Shown here in pieces: positions 51,753-59,685 of a stretch of 64,000 bases of DNA (the first letter of the stretch is position 1; every line of letters begins with the position of its first letter). This DNA comes from UBA8514 sp034933685 (lineage in GTDB: Bacteria; Bacillota; Clostridia; Lachnospirales; Anaerotignaceae): assembly GCA_034933685.1 (NCBI GenBank), contig JAYFNB010000003.1, positions 1 through 64,000 of the forward strand, read 5' to 3'. The notes under the pieces were generated by a model. That model worked only from the letters and a program-made list of their open reading frames with translations, did no database searches and was not told the DNA's origin. Both the position numbers and the translations under genes were made by a program.

Positions 51753-52199
51753 ATGGTAGGAGAAAAAGTAGTACTTCATGTTATGATGAAGGGCAGCGAC
51801 GGACATTATGTAGGCGGACTTGTTAACGGTGCAAGAATTGTGCACTACTGGGGCGATGTAGGAACTGAATTAATGGTAAGAGTAGATGGTGACATCAGCC
51901 TTTTTCTTGGCTATGAAGAAATAAACTTCACAGCACCTGTTTATGTTGGCGATTTTATGGAATATCATGGATGGATTGAAAAAGTAGGCAACACATCCTA
52001 CACATGTAAATTTGAGGCTTATAAAGTAGCTACAATGTGCGACAGACTTCATAATGATGAAGAACTTTTAAGCACAGCGGCTACAGCTTGTGTGCCACCA
52101 ATTCTTTGCGGAACAGCAACAGGCAGCCTTTACATAGGTAAAAAAGAACAACGTGGAGAAACAGACCCAGCATTTGTACATGAACACGTTAAAAAATAA
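51753..52199 (+). CDS. acl: Beta-alanyl-CoA ammonia-lyase, first copy
   Basis: A 148-residue hotdog-fold lyase; ATG behind AAGGAGGAAATTTCT. GLVNGARIVHYWGDVGTEL and FTAPVYVGDFMEYHGWIEKV are nearly the same as I recall for Acl of Clostridium propionicum, which removes ammonia from beta-alanyl-CoA to give acryloyl-CoA. The 3-aminobutyryl-CoA ammonia-lyase of lysine fermentation (Kal) is a more distant relative and the main alternative. The second copy follows directly. In C. propionicum acl1 and acl2 differ by only a few residues; here the pair is about four-fifths identical by eye. Confidence 0.9.
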   Translation: MVGEKVVLHVMMKGSDGHYVGGLVNGARIVHYWGDVGTELMVRVDGDISLFLGYEEINFTAPVYVGDFMEYHGWIEKVGNTSYTCKFEAYKVATMCDRLHNDEELLSTAATACVPPILCGTATGSLYIGKKEQRGETDPAFVHEHVKK

Positions 52200-52236
52200 T
52201 TGGCATGAAATATTGATAATTAAGGAGGAATTTAAT

Positions 52237-52689
52237 ATGGTAGGCAAAAAAGTTGTACATCATTTAATGATGAAAGGTGCAGATGGACATTACGTAGGCG
52301 GACTTGTTAATGGTGCAAGAATTGTTGACATGTGGGGCGATGTTGGTACAGAATTAATGGTTTATGTAGACGGCGATATAAGTCTTTTCCTTGGCTACAA
52401 AGATGTTGTGTTTACAGCACCTGTTTATGTTGGCGATTTTATGGAATACCACGGCTGGATTGAAAAAGTAGGTAACTGCTCTTATACATGTAAGTTTGAA
52501 GCTTACAAAGTTGCTACAATGTGCGACAGAACAGATATGGACATGACAGGCGTTGCTTCAACAGCAGCTACAGCTTGTGTTCCGCCTGTACTTTGTGCAA
52601 CAGCAACAGGCAGCCTTTACATCGGCAAAGATTGCCAAAGAGGCCCACAGGAGCCATCCTTTGAAAACGCAGTGCATACATCAAAATAA
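52237..52689 (+). CDS. acl: Beta-alanyl-CoA ammonia-lyase, second copy
   Basis: A 150-residue paralogue of the preceding gene; ATG at 52237 is set by AAGGAGGAATTTA. It opens MVGKKVVHHLMMKGADGHYV and shares WGDVGTELMVYVDGDISLFL and FMEYHGWIEKVGN. Differences cluster in the loop around residues 98-108 and near the C-terminus. The reaction is beta-alanyl-CoA to acryloyl-CoA plus ammonia; acryloyl-CoA is then reduced to propionyl-CoA. Which copy is the induced form cannot be told. A terminator-like hairpin follows. Confidence 0.9.
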   Translation: MVGKKVVHHLMMKGADGHYVGGLVNGARIVDMWGDVGTELMVYVDGDISLFLGYKDVVFTAPVYVGDFMEYHGWIEKVGNCSYTCKFEAYKVATMCDRTDMDMTGVASTAATACVPPVLCATATGSLYIGKDCQRGPQEPSFENAVHTSK

Positions 52690-52729
52690 GTTCTTTCCCC
52701 TCACTATAAGAGCTTATGGTTAATAAAAT

Positions 52730-52762
52730 GCCGTCTTAAACCTTGTAATTTTTTAAGGCGGC
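52730..52762 (+). terminator. Terminator-like hairpin after the acl pair
   Basis: GCCGTCTTAAA (52730-52740) pairs with TTTAAGGCGGC (52752-52762). The T run after it is weak, so partial read-through to the CoA-transferase gene is possible. Confidence 0.6.
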
Positions 52763-52823
52763 TATTTGTTTACAAAAAAATAGTTCAAAACATATATTTT
52801 TTTCAATCTGGAGGCAAAAAGAC

Positions 52824-54011
52824 ATGAAAAGACCACTTGAAGGAGTTCGAGTACTTGACCTTACACAGGCCTATAGCGGCCCATTTTGTACAATGAACCT
52901 TGCTGACCACGGTGCTGAGGTAATTAAAATTGAAAGACCAGCTATGGGTGACCAAACCCGTGGATGGGGACCTTTTAAAAAGGATTTTAGCGGTTACTTT
53001 GCCTATATAAATCGAAATAAAGAAGGTATAACCCTTGATTTACGTACAGAAGAAGGTAAAGAAATTTTAAGAGAACTAATTAAAACAGCAGACGTTATCT
53101 GTGAAAATTATAAGGTTGGCGTAATGGAAAAGTTAGGCTTTAGTTACGAGGAGATGAAAAAAATCAATCCACGTATCATTTACGGCTCCATTTCAGGCTT
53201 TGGTCTTGAAGGTCCTTTGTCAAAACGAACATGTTACGACATAGTTGCACAGGCAATGAGCGGTATGATGAGTGTTACAGGCTTTTCAGACGGGCCACCT
53301 TGTAAAATAGGCCCATCCATTGGTGACAACTACTCTGGTGCATACCTATGTATTGGCATACTTATGGCTCTTTTTCAAAGAGAAAAAACCGGCGAAGGTC
53401 AGCGCATTGATGTTTCCATGGTAGACACCCTTTTCTCTGTTATGGAAAACTTTGTAATGGAATATACAATGGAGGGCAAAACACCAATGCGTGCAGGGAA
53501 TCAAGACCCAAGCATTGCACCCTTTGACTCTTTTGAGGCAAAAGACGGCGGTTTTGTTATGGGCTGCGGAACAGATGCAATGTTTCAAAACCTTGTGCAC
53601 GAGATGGGCCGTGACGACCTTGCCCAAAACCCTCTTTACAGTACAAACTATCAGCGCTGTGTAAATTACGGAACCCTTAAGCCAATGCTTAACCAATGGC
53701 TTTCCACAAAAACCATGGCAGAATGTGAGGAAATGCTTGTAGGCCTTGGCATTCCTTTCGGCAACATTCTTACTATACCTGAAGCGGCGGAACACCCACA
53801 GCTTAAAGGCCGGAATATGCTTTGGGAAGTTTTACAGCCTGGTATGGATGAAACAATTAAAATGCCAGGCACACCTATAAAAATCCACGGCATGGAAGAT
53901 AAATGCCATAAAGCTTCTCCTCTGCTGGGTGAAGACAACAATAAAATATTAAAGGAACTTGGTTACACTGATGAAAAAATTAAAATTTTCAAAGAAAACT
54001 GCATTATATAA
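52824..54011 (+). CDS. Family III (CaiB/BaiF) CoA-transferase, candidate beta-alanine CoA-transferase
   Basis: A 395-residue family III CoA-transferase; ATG behind CTGGAGGCAAAAAG. LDLTQAYSGPFCTMNLADHG and GAEVIKIERP are the usual opening, and the catalytic aspartate is D139 in CYDIVAQAMSGMM. The enzyme moves CoA between carboxylic acids through an aspartyl-CoA anhydride. Directly after the ammonia-lyase genes, its most sensible role is activation of beta-alanine with CoA from propionyl-CoA or acetyl-CoA. Other amino or hydroxy acids cannot be excluded. Confidence 0.85.
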   Translation: MKRPLEGVRVLDLTQAYSGPFCTMNLADHGAEVIKIERPAMGDQTRGWGPFKKDFSGYFAYINRNKEGITLDLRTEEGKEILRELIKTADVICENYKVGVMEKLGFSYEEMKKINPRIIYGSISGFGLEGPLSKRTCYDIVAQAMSGMMSVTGFSDGPPCKIGPSIGDNYSGAYLCIGILMALFQREKTGEGQRIDVSMVDTLFSVMENFVMEYTMEGKTPMRAGNQDPSIAPFDSFEAKDGGFVMGCGTDAMFQNLVHEMGRDDLAQNPLYSTNYQRCVNYGTLKPMLNQWLSTKTMAECEEMLVGLGIPFGNILTIPEAAEHPQLKGRNMLWEVLQPGMDETIKMPGTPIKIHGMEDKCHKASPLLGEDNNKILKELGYTDEKIKIFKENCII

Positions 54012-54024
54012 TTAGCCTCAATTT

Positions 54025-54058
54025 AAAGAAAAACAGTCTTCTTAGGCTGTTTTTCTTT
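54025..54058 (+). terminator. Terminator after the CoA-transferase gene
   Basis: AAAGAAAAACAG (54025-54036) pairs with CTGTTTTTCTTT (54047-54058). Confidence 0.8.
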
Positions 54059-54184
54059 GATTAATAAATAACAATAGTGCTTCGCACATAAACTTATGTT
54101 ATAATGTAGTATTAGTTTATAAAGGTATACTTTTAAAGGTTTAATTATCGTTCATCAGCAAATGCTACAAAGGAGGAAATAGTT

Positions 54185-55063
54185 TTGAACAGTGAAAAAA
54201 AATTTTATACCATTGGCGATATTTCCGACATGTGCAGTGTGCCTATCAAAACCCTGCGCTACTATGATGAGATACATCTTTTAGTACCAAACCATCGAGA
54301 TTCGGAAACAAATTACCGTTACTATTCCGAAGACCAAATGCTTACCCTGTATATAATAAGACGTCTTAAGAGCTTTGGTTTCACGCTGGAAGAAATAAGA
54401 ACACTTGTGTACAGTGGAGACGTAAAATCTCTTGATGTTAAGCTTACAGAAAAAGCTACACAAATTGAGAAAGAAATAGACGGGCTTAAAAACCTGCACC
54501 ATGAGATAGAACTTACGTTAGAGCGGATGAAAAAAGGAAGTAACTTCATTAGCTGCTTTGAAGAAGACAAGGATATTTCTAAAATTATAACACAAGACCC
54601 TGACGGCATAACAGTTGAAGAAATACCCAAAATAAATTGCATATTTACACGAAAAAAAGAATTTAATTACCAAAACGCTAACGTTTCCGTAGCACGTTGG
54701 TTTGAGCTTTTTGCACTTGTTAAAAAGCTCAATTTAAAATCCATCGGTGTTATTACCCTCACCTACCATAACGAGGCATTAGACCAATTTCTTAAAAAAG
54801 ACTGCGACCTAGAGGTTAGCCTGCCTGTTTTTGAAGCATTGGACTCTCCAAATTTTAAAGTTATGGGTGGCTATAAAGCTGTAACCACAGTGCACGTAGG
54901 CAGCCACAGTACCATTATAACCTCACATATTAAGGCACTTAAATGGATTAACCAGCACAGCTACAAAATTAATGGGCCAATATCTGAAGAATACATAATA
55001 TCGCCCATTGATGTTAAAAACGAAAATGAATATATAACAAAAATAATAATACCTATTGAATAA
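54185..55063 (+). CDS. MerR-family regulator with C-terminal effector-binding domain
   Basis: A 292-residue protein starting at TTG (54185) behind AAAGGAGGAAATAG. Residues 1-70 form the MerR winged helix (YTIGDISDMCSVPIKTLRYY), followed by a coiled coil (about 80-115) and a GyrI/BmrR-like ligand-binding domain (about 125-292). An extended -10 sequence TGTTATAAT lies about 85 bp upstream. MerR proteins activate promoters with long spacers by twisting the DNA; the acl promoter has such a spacer, so the acl genes are plausible targets. BmrR-like multidrug sensing is the alternative. Confidence 0.88.
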   Translation: MNSEKKFYTIGDISDMCSVPIKTLRYYDEIHLLVPNHRDSETNYRYYSEDQMLTLYIIRRLKSFGFTLEEIRTLVYSGDVKSLDVKLTEKATQIEKEIDGLKNLHHEIELTLERMKKGSNFISCFEEDKDISKIITQDPDGITVEEIPKINCIFTRKKEFNYQNANVSVARWFELFALVKKLNLKSIGVITLTYHNEALDQFLKKDCDLEVSLPVFEALDSPNFKVMGGYKAVTTVHVGSHSTIITSHIKALKWINQHSYKINGPISEEYIISPIDVKNENEYITKIIIPIE

Positions 55064-55067
55064 ACAA

Positions 55068-55102
55068 AAAACCTTGATGGCTTGTAACCACCAAGGTTTT
55101 TC
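55068..55102. terminator. Bidirectional terminator between merR and panF
   Basis: AAAACCTTG (55068-55076) pairs with CAAGGTTTT (55092-55100) with an inner TGG/CCA; T or A runs lie on both sides between these convergent genes. Confidence 0.85.
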
Positions 55103-55108
55103 TTTGTT

Positions 55109-56626
55109 TTAGTACTTTTCTGGGAAGAAAAGTTTTCCAACTTTTTCATCTACAGGCTTTCCAACATATGAGCCAATGATAAAGAGAATAAGCGCACATC
55201 CAACACCAATAATGATATTGTGGAATGAACCAATCTTAATCTTTAATGCCATTGTTACGCAGTAGGCAAGAAGGCCACCTACCATACCCCAAGTTGCACC
55301 TGTTGCGTTTGCTTTTTTCCAGAACAACCCAAGCAGCATTGTCCAGAAGAATGCTGTCTGTAAACCACCAAAAGCAAACATGTTAATCCAAACAATAATG
55401 TCTGGTGGGTTAACAGCCATAAGTACAGCCACAATACCCATAATTGCTGTAACGCCAAGAGAAATCTTACCAACTTTTTTCTGGTCAATAGCTTCGCCTT
55501 TTTCTTCTTTTGAATGCATGTAAATATCCTTTACAATTGCAGATGAACCAGCAATAAGCAATGAAGAAATTGTTGACATTGTAGCCGCAAGCGGACCAAT
55601 AATAGTTATGCCTGCTAAAAATGGATGCATGTATTGAGAAATTAAAGTAGGCACTACTGTGTCTGTTGATCCTTCAATTTGAAGAAGCACACCTCTTGAT
55701 AAAACACCAAGCATATGCATACCAACCATCATTGCACCTACAACTATTGTTCCGTAAAGCATTGCTTTGTGTACAGAATTTGTATCTTTGTAGCTTAAGC
55801 AACGAACGTTAGATTGTGGAAGACCGATTGTGCAAACACCGCAAAGCATCCACTGTGTAATGTAAAGCTGAACAGGAATTGAGGCAACGCCACCTTTTTC
55901 AGCAAGTGGGCTAAGCATATTAAAGCCTTCTCCTGAAGCAACGCCAGTTTTGGACGCCTCTGTAATGGTAGCCATAATATTATTAATTCCGCCACCTTTT
56001 GATATAATTGCATACCCAAGGCAGAACATACCCAAAAGCATTACAATTGCGCAAGCTGTGTCTGTAATAGCAACAGCGTTAAAACCACCAACTGTTGTGT
56101 AAAGTACAACTACAAATGCAAAGAAAATAAGACCTGAAACATAGCTTAAGCCTGTAACAGCTGAAAAAATCTGTGCACCACCTATGAACTGACCAAGCAT
56201 AGTTGTTGTAAAGAACACAATAATTACAACTGCCGCTATATTTGCAAGCGTGTTGGACTGATATCTTTGTCTAATAACGTCTACAACAGTTACAGAGTCT
56301 GTTCTTCTGCCTATAACTGCCATCTTTTTACCCAGCACACCAAGTACAAGGAAAGCTGCAACAACCTGAGTTGAAGCATAATAAACCCAGCCAAATCCCT
56401 TTTGCCAAGCAACACCAGGGCCGCTTAAGAATGAACTAACTGAGCTGTATGTAGCAACTAATGTCATGGCAAGCACAAAACCACCAAGGCTTCTGCCCCC
56501 AATAAAGTAGTCCTTAGAGTAGTTTTCTGCTCTGGCATCAGCAGAGGTTCTCTGAATATAGAAACCTAAACCAAGAAGGATAATAAAGAATATAAATACT
56601 GGGCTAAGTGTTAAAAATGCGTTCAT
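55109..56626 (-). CDS. panF: Sodium/pantothenate symporter-like transporter (PanF family, SSS)
   Basis: A 505-residue sodium:solute symporter with about 13 hydrophobic segments; ATG one base after the yhdT stop, behind GGAGGTAATGTAG. It aligns closely by eye with E. coli PanF: DYFIGGRSLGGFVLAMTLVA, SSFLSGPGVAWQKGFGWV, TIGLPQSNVRCLSYKD and FGGLQTAFFWTMLLGLFW. PanF imports pantothenate (pantoate plus beta-alanine) with Na+. Next to beta-alanine fermentation genes the substrate might be pantothenate, beta-alanine or another beta-amino acid compound. Confidence 0.85.
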   Translation of the reverse strand: MNAFLTLSPVFIFFIILLGLGFYIQRTSADARAENYSKDYFIGGRSLGGFVLAMTLVATYSSVSSFLSGPGVAWQKGFGWVYYASTQVVAAFLVLGVLGKKMAVIGRRTDSVTVVDVIRQRYQSNTLANIAAVVIIVFFTTTMLGQFIGGAQIFSAVTGLSYVSGLIFFAFVVVLYTTVGGFNAVAITDTACAIVMLLGMFCLGYAIISKGGGINNIMATITEASKTGVASGEGFNMLSPLAEKGGVASIPVQLYITQWMLCGVCTIGLPQSNVRCLSYKDTNSVHKAMLYGTIVVGAMMVGMHMLGVLSRGVLLQIEGSTDTVVPTLISQYMHPFLAGITIIGPLAATMSTISSLLIAGSSAIVKDIYMHSKEEKGEAIDQKKVGKISLGVTAIMGIVAVLMAVNPPDIIVWINMFAFGGLQTAFFWTMLLGLFWKKANATGATWGMVGGLLAYCVTMALKIKIGSFHNIIIGVGCALILFIIGSYVGKPVDEKVGKLFFPEKY

Positions 56627-56627
56627 T

Positions 56628-56933
56628 CTACATTACCTCCTTATGGTCTTTGCTTGAAACATCTGTCATGGGAGTTTCGTCATCAAGGTCAAAATTAACA
56701 AACACTTTAGTAATAAGGAACCACACTAACGCAATTGATAAAAACCATGAGCCGAAACAACTTACCATAAACCATGCAGGCATACCTAAAATTGTAGTTG
56801 TTGCGCCGCTTGCCCCATAAATGCCAAAGCCTGTAATCCACCAAAACGCAATTACTATTGCTGCGGCAATCCATGTTGCTTTTGCTTCTTTGTTCATCTG
56901 AACAAACTTTTCTTTGTAACTCATTTTTTGCAT
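56628..56933 (-). CDS. yhdT: YhdT-family small membrane protein, PanF partner
   Basis: A 101-residue protein; ATG at 56931-56933 set by GGAGGG. Two TM segments are seen (TWIAAAIVIAFWWITGFGIY and AWFMVSCFGSWFLSIALVWF). The family (DUF997/YhdT) precedes panF in many bacteria including E. coli and is thought to be a small subunit of the transporter. Here it also stands directly before panF, which confirms the pair. Confidence 0.88.
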   Translation of the reverse strand: MQKMSYKEKFVQMNKEAKATWIAAAIVIAFWWITGFGIYGASGATTTILGMPAWFMVSCFGSWFLSIALVWFLITKVFVNFDLDDETPMTDVSSKDHKEVM

Positions 56934-57138
56934 AAACAATCCCTCCTATTCTTGTGCTTAACTTTGATAAAGGAAAGTTTCACTTCTCACCCATACTATT
57001 AAAAATAATTGCCGCATATTAATTATTGGGGTTAGAAACGAAATGATTCTTTATCTTCTACAAGCTGCTGCCTACAAACAAACCTACCAAAGCTGTCTGT
57101 ATATTTATGCGAAAAGTCCGCAATAAACCGTGGGGGTT

Positions 57139-57165
57139 GCCCATAAGCTTATTTGCATTATGGGC
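57139..57165. other. Inverted repeat between the amidohydrolase and yhdT genes
   Basis: GCCCATAA (57139-57146) and TTATGGGC (57158-57165) form an 8-bp dyad after the amidohydrolase stop. No T run follows on the minus strand, so it may be an mRNA processing or weak termination site in a 248-bp gap. Confidence 0.45.
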
Positions 57166-57181
57166 ATATTAGTATGTCTTT

Positions 57182-58828
57182 CTATTTTTCACGCTGATAG
57201 CAGATTTCTCCATCTATCATTGTGTAGTCTATCTTGCTGTTTACAATATTAACAGGGTCAATTTCCAATATATCCTCATTAAAAACAACTAAATCTGCAA
57301 GCTTTCCAACTTCTATACTACCTTTTATGTCATCCTCAAAGCTGGCATATGCACCATTTAAGGTATAGCAACGAATCGCTTCAAGCATGGAAATTTTTTG
57401 GCTTGCTCCGCAAACTTTTCCTGTTTTCCTGTCTATTCTGTTTACTGCGCCGTCAAGTCCACGTGTAACCTCTTGCTTTGCGGTAGGTGCGTCGCAACCA
57501 ATAACAGCCTTTATCCCTGCGTCCAAATAGCTTCTCATTGCGAAGAAATGTTCAATTCTTTCACCATAATATTTACAGTAGTCACTGCCGTTAATGGTCA
57601 TAAAATGTGTGTTTGAAACAGGTATAATGCCCATTTTTGCCATTCTGTTAACCAAATCATCATCTGTAATTGCACAATGCTCAATTCTGTGTCTGTGTTC
57701 TTCTGGCTTACGTGGATGTTTTGCAAGGGCTTTTTCGTAACCCTCTACCATATATTCTACTGCCAAGTCTCCAACGGCATGCGCTGTTGCCTGACAATCG
57801 TGGTCGTTTATGTATTCAATATATTTTGCAGTTTCCTCACGTTCCCATGCAAGAATTCCAGGAAGGGAAGGGTCATGGCTGTAAGGCTGTCTTGTTGCAC
57901 AACTTGGTCCGCTGGTGCCACCGTCTATCATAAATTTAGAAGTACCAATTCTGAATTTTTCATCACCTAAGCCTGTATGGAAACCATTTTCAATAAAACG
58001 CTCATTATCCTGAAGGGAAAATGGCTTGCCGAAAATCGAGTGCAGCATCATAAATTGACGTGGTTTAAATGCTCCGCACTTTGCTGCCTTATACATAATG
58101 CTGTAAGAAGGTCCATCACATTCACCAGGGTCATGTATGGAGGTTACGCCGCTTTCAAGCAAAAGGTCATTGCTTCTTTTAAGTGCAGTCCACATTTCTT
58201 CTTCTGTATATTTTACCTTGCTCCATAGGAAGAAATTTGTCAAATCCTTTGTCATTCCATTAAGTTTTCCGTTTTCAACCACAACTTCGTCCTTGCCGAA
58301 ATTCTTCGCGTCTTCTGGAGTGTTTATACCTCCAGCAGCAAGACCTAAAGTGTTGTATACTCCAAGGTGTCCGCAGGCACGCATGCACTGTACAGGGTTT
58401 TTTGGTGCAACTTCATCCAAGTCATCAAGATTTACATGTCGTTTTTCCTCTAACTTATTCTGGTCATAGCCCCAAAGCTTAATCCATCCGCCGTCTGGTG
58501 TTTCAGCCACAGCCTTTTTAACAACCTCTTTAATTTCTTCAATAGATTTACACTTAGGATATGTAATATCTATAATTGCACCATTCATAAATCCATAAAG
58601 TATTGGGTGGAAATGGCAGTCTATAAAGCCAGGTGCAAGCGCCCTGCCTTTAAGATCTATAATCTTTGTTTTCTCGTCCACTATTTTTTCTAAATCCTCA
58701 TTAGAGCCAACAAAAACTATTTTGTTTTTCTTTATTCCAACTGCCTCTGCCAACTCATCATTATCATTTACAGTTATTACTTTACCATTTTTAAATGCAA
58801 TATCAACATATGAAAAATCAAATTTCAT
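57182..58828 (-). CDS. Amidohydrolase family 3 (YtcJ-like) hydrolase
   Basis: A 548-residue metal hydrolase. Features: N-terminal beta sandwich (DIAFKNGKVITVNDNDEL), metal-binding HxH in PGFIDCHFHPILYG, HRIEHCAI, and the catalytic aspartate region VIGCDAPTAKQEV, ending with the composite beta domain GKLADLVVFNEDILEIDP. YtcJ-like enzymes hydrolyse amides, N-acyl amino acids or related bonds. It is upstream of yhdT-panF on the same strand with its own promoter. With PanF and the acl genes nearby, cleavage of an imported beta-alanine amide such as pantothenate or an N-acyl/N-carbamoyl beta-amino acid is a testable idea. Confidence 0.82.
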   Translation of the reverse strand: MKFDFSYVDIAFKNGKVITVNDNDELAEAVGIKKNKIVFVGSNEDLEKIVDEKTKIIDLKGRALAPGFIDCHFHPILYGFMNGAIIDITYPKCKSIEEIKEVVKKAVAETPDGGWIKLWGYDQNKLEEKRHVNLDDLDEVAPKNPVQCMRACGHLGVYNTLGLAAGGINTPEDAKNFGKDEVVVENGKLNGMTKDLTNFFLWSKVKYTEEEMWTALKRSNDLLLESGVTSIHDPGECDGPSYSIMYKAAKCGAFKPRQFMMLHSIFGKPFSLQDNERFIENGFHTGLGDEKFRIGTSKFMIDGGTSGPSCATRQPYSHDPSLPGILAWEREETAKYIEYINDHDCQATAHAVGDLAVEYMVEGYEKALAKHPRKPEEHRHRIEHCAITDDDLVNRMAKMGIIPVSNTHFMTINGSDYCKYYGERIEHFFAMRSYLDAGIKAVIGCDAPTAKQEVTRGLDGAVNRIDRKTGKVCGASQKISMLEAIRCYTLNGAYASFEDDIKGSIEVGKLADLVVFNEDILEIDPVNIVNSKIDYTMIDGEICYQREK

Positions 58829-59005
58829 GGCATTTCACCCCTTCTTCACCATTCGTCATTTTTTACATTATTTCAAGGAAACACATCTAAAAATATGTCA
58901 CTTTTACATATATTATTCACACAAAACTCGATACATTAGTGGTTTTATATATTTAATAAGTGTGTAATTCACTATTTCATGTGCCCATTTCCTATATAAG
59001 CACAT

Positions 59006-59034
59006 TTTATAACTTCCCCCTAACAGACAGTCAA
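59006..59034 (-). promoter_or_regulatory. Amidohydrolase promoter
   Basis: On the minus strand TTGACT (59029-59034) and TATAAA (59006-59011) are 17 bp apart. The first ten bases TTGACTGTCT equal those of the acl promoter. Confidence 0.6.
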
Positions 59035-59333
59035 GGACTAAATTTTTGTTATAAATTTTCTTTGTATTTATTATTACAAAACTCTCCAGTAGGTGTATAG
59101 TATATCACTTACAAAAATGCCCTTCGTTTTTCAGTATTTTTTCTTGTTAAAAGATTGATATTTTAATTCTAACGTGATTTTTTACGTTAAAATAACTTAC
59201 TTCTCAATTGCAAATAGCATATTGTAGGGGTAGAGTTTTTAATGTATCTAATTTAGTACAAAAAAGTTGCATAATCTCTTCAGCAAAATAGTGCACCCAC
59301 TATCTACATCTGTCCTCATATTTCAATTTATGT

Positions 59334-59380
59334 ATAAAAAAACAGAGGTCTCCCACAGTTTTGTACTGCAAAAAGACCTC
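59334..59380 (-). terminator. Second terminator downstream of the large fusion gene
   Basis: GAGGTCT (59345-59351) and AGACCTC (59374-59380) pair, with an inner CAG/CTG part; on the minus strand a run of seven T follows. It could back up the first terminator or end an unrecognised small RNA. Confidence 0.65.
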
Positions 59381-59595
59381 CATTAGTATTCGCATTGATT
59401 TTATACAGATTTTAATACCATTTACAAGGCATTTTGTTTGTACTAATTTAATAAACAACATATTACCATCAATTTATATATAACACAATAGCATAACAAT
59501 AAAATTTTAGAATAATAAACGTACTTTTTTTAGTTGAATTTGCAATGTATATATCAACTGCAATAAATACTTATAAATTTTAAATTATTTTAATT

Positions 59596-59638
59596 AAAAA
59601 GGCGGCTATGCATGAAAACAAATTCCAAGCATAACCGC
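59596..59638 (-). terminator. Terminator after the GltD/NuoG fusion gene
   Basis: GCGGCTATGC (59602-59611) pairs with GCATAACCGC (59629-59638); on the minus strand TTTTT follows. Confidence 0.8.
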
Positions 59639-59685
59639 ATAAAATGTTGAATCAAAATCAATTTTTCTCTCTGATTGACGTTCTG

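Larger units (their letters stand above)
58829..59685. other. Gene-free stretch of about 850 bp
   Basis: It holds the amidohydrolase promoter (59006-59034) on the left and two minus-strand terminators on the right (59334-59380, 59596-59638). The middle 300 bp are A/T-rich with no supported gene or RNA. Confidence 0.5.

Noticed and set aside
52824..54011. Formyl-CoA transferase or carnitine CoA-transferase by name
   Set aside because: The family III motifs do not fix the substrate; context points to beta-alanine, so a specific older name would mislead.
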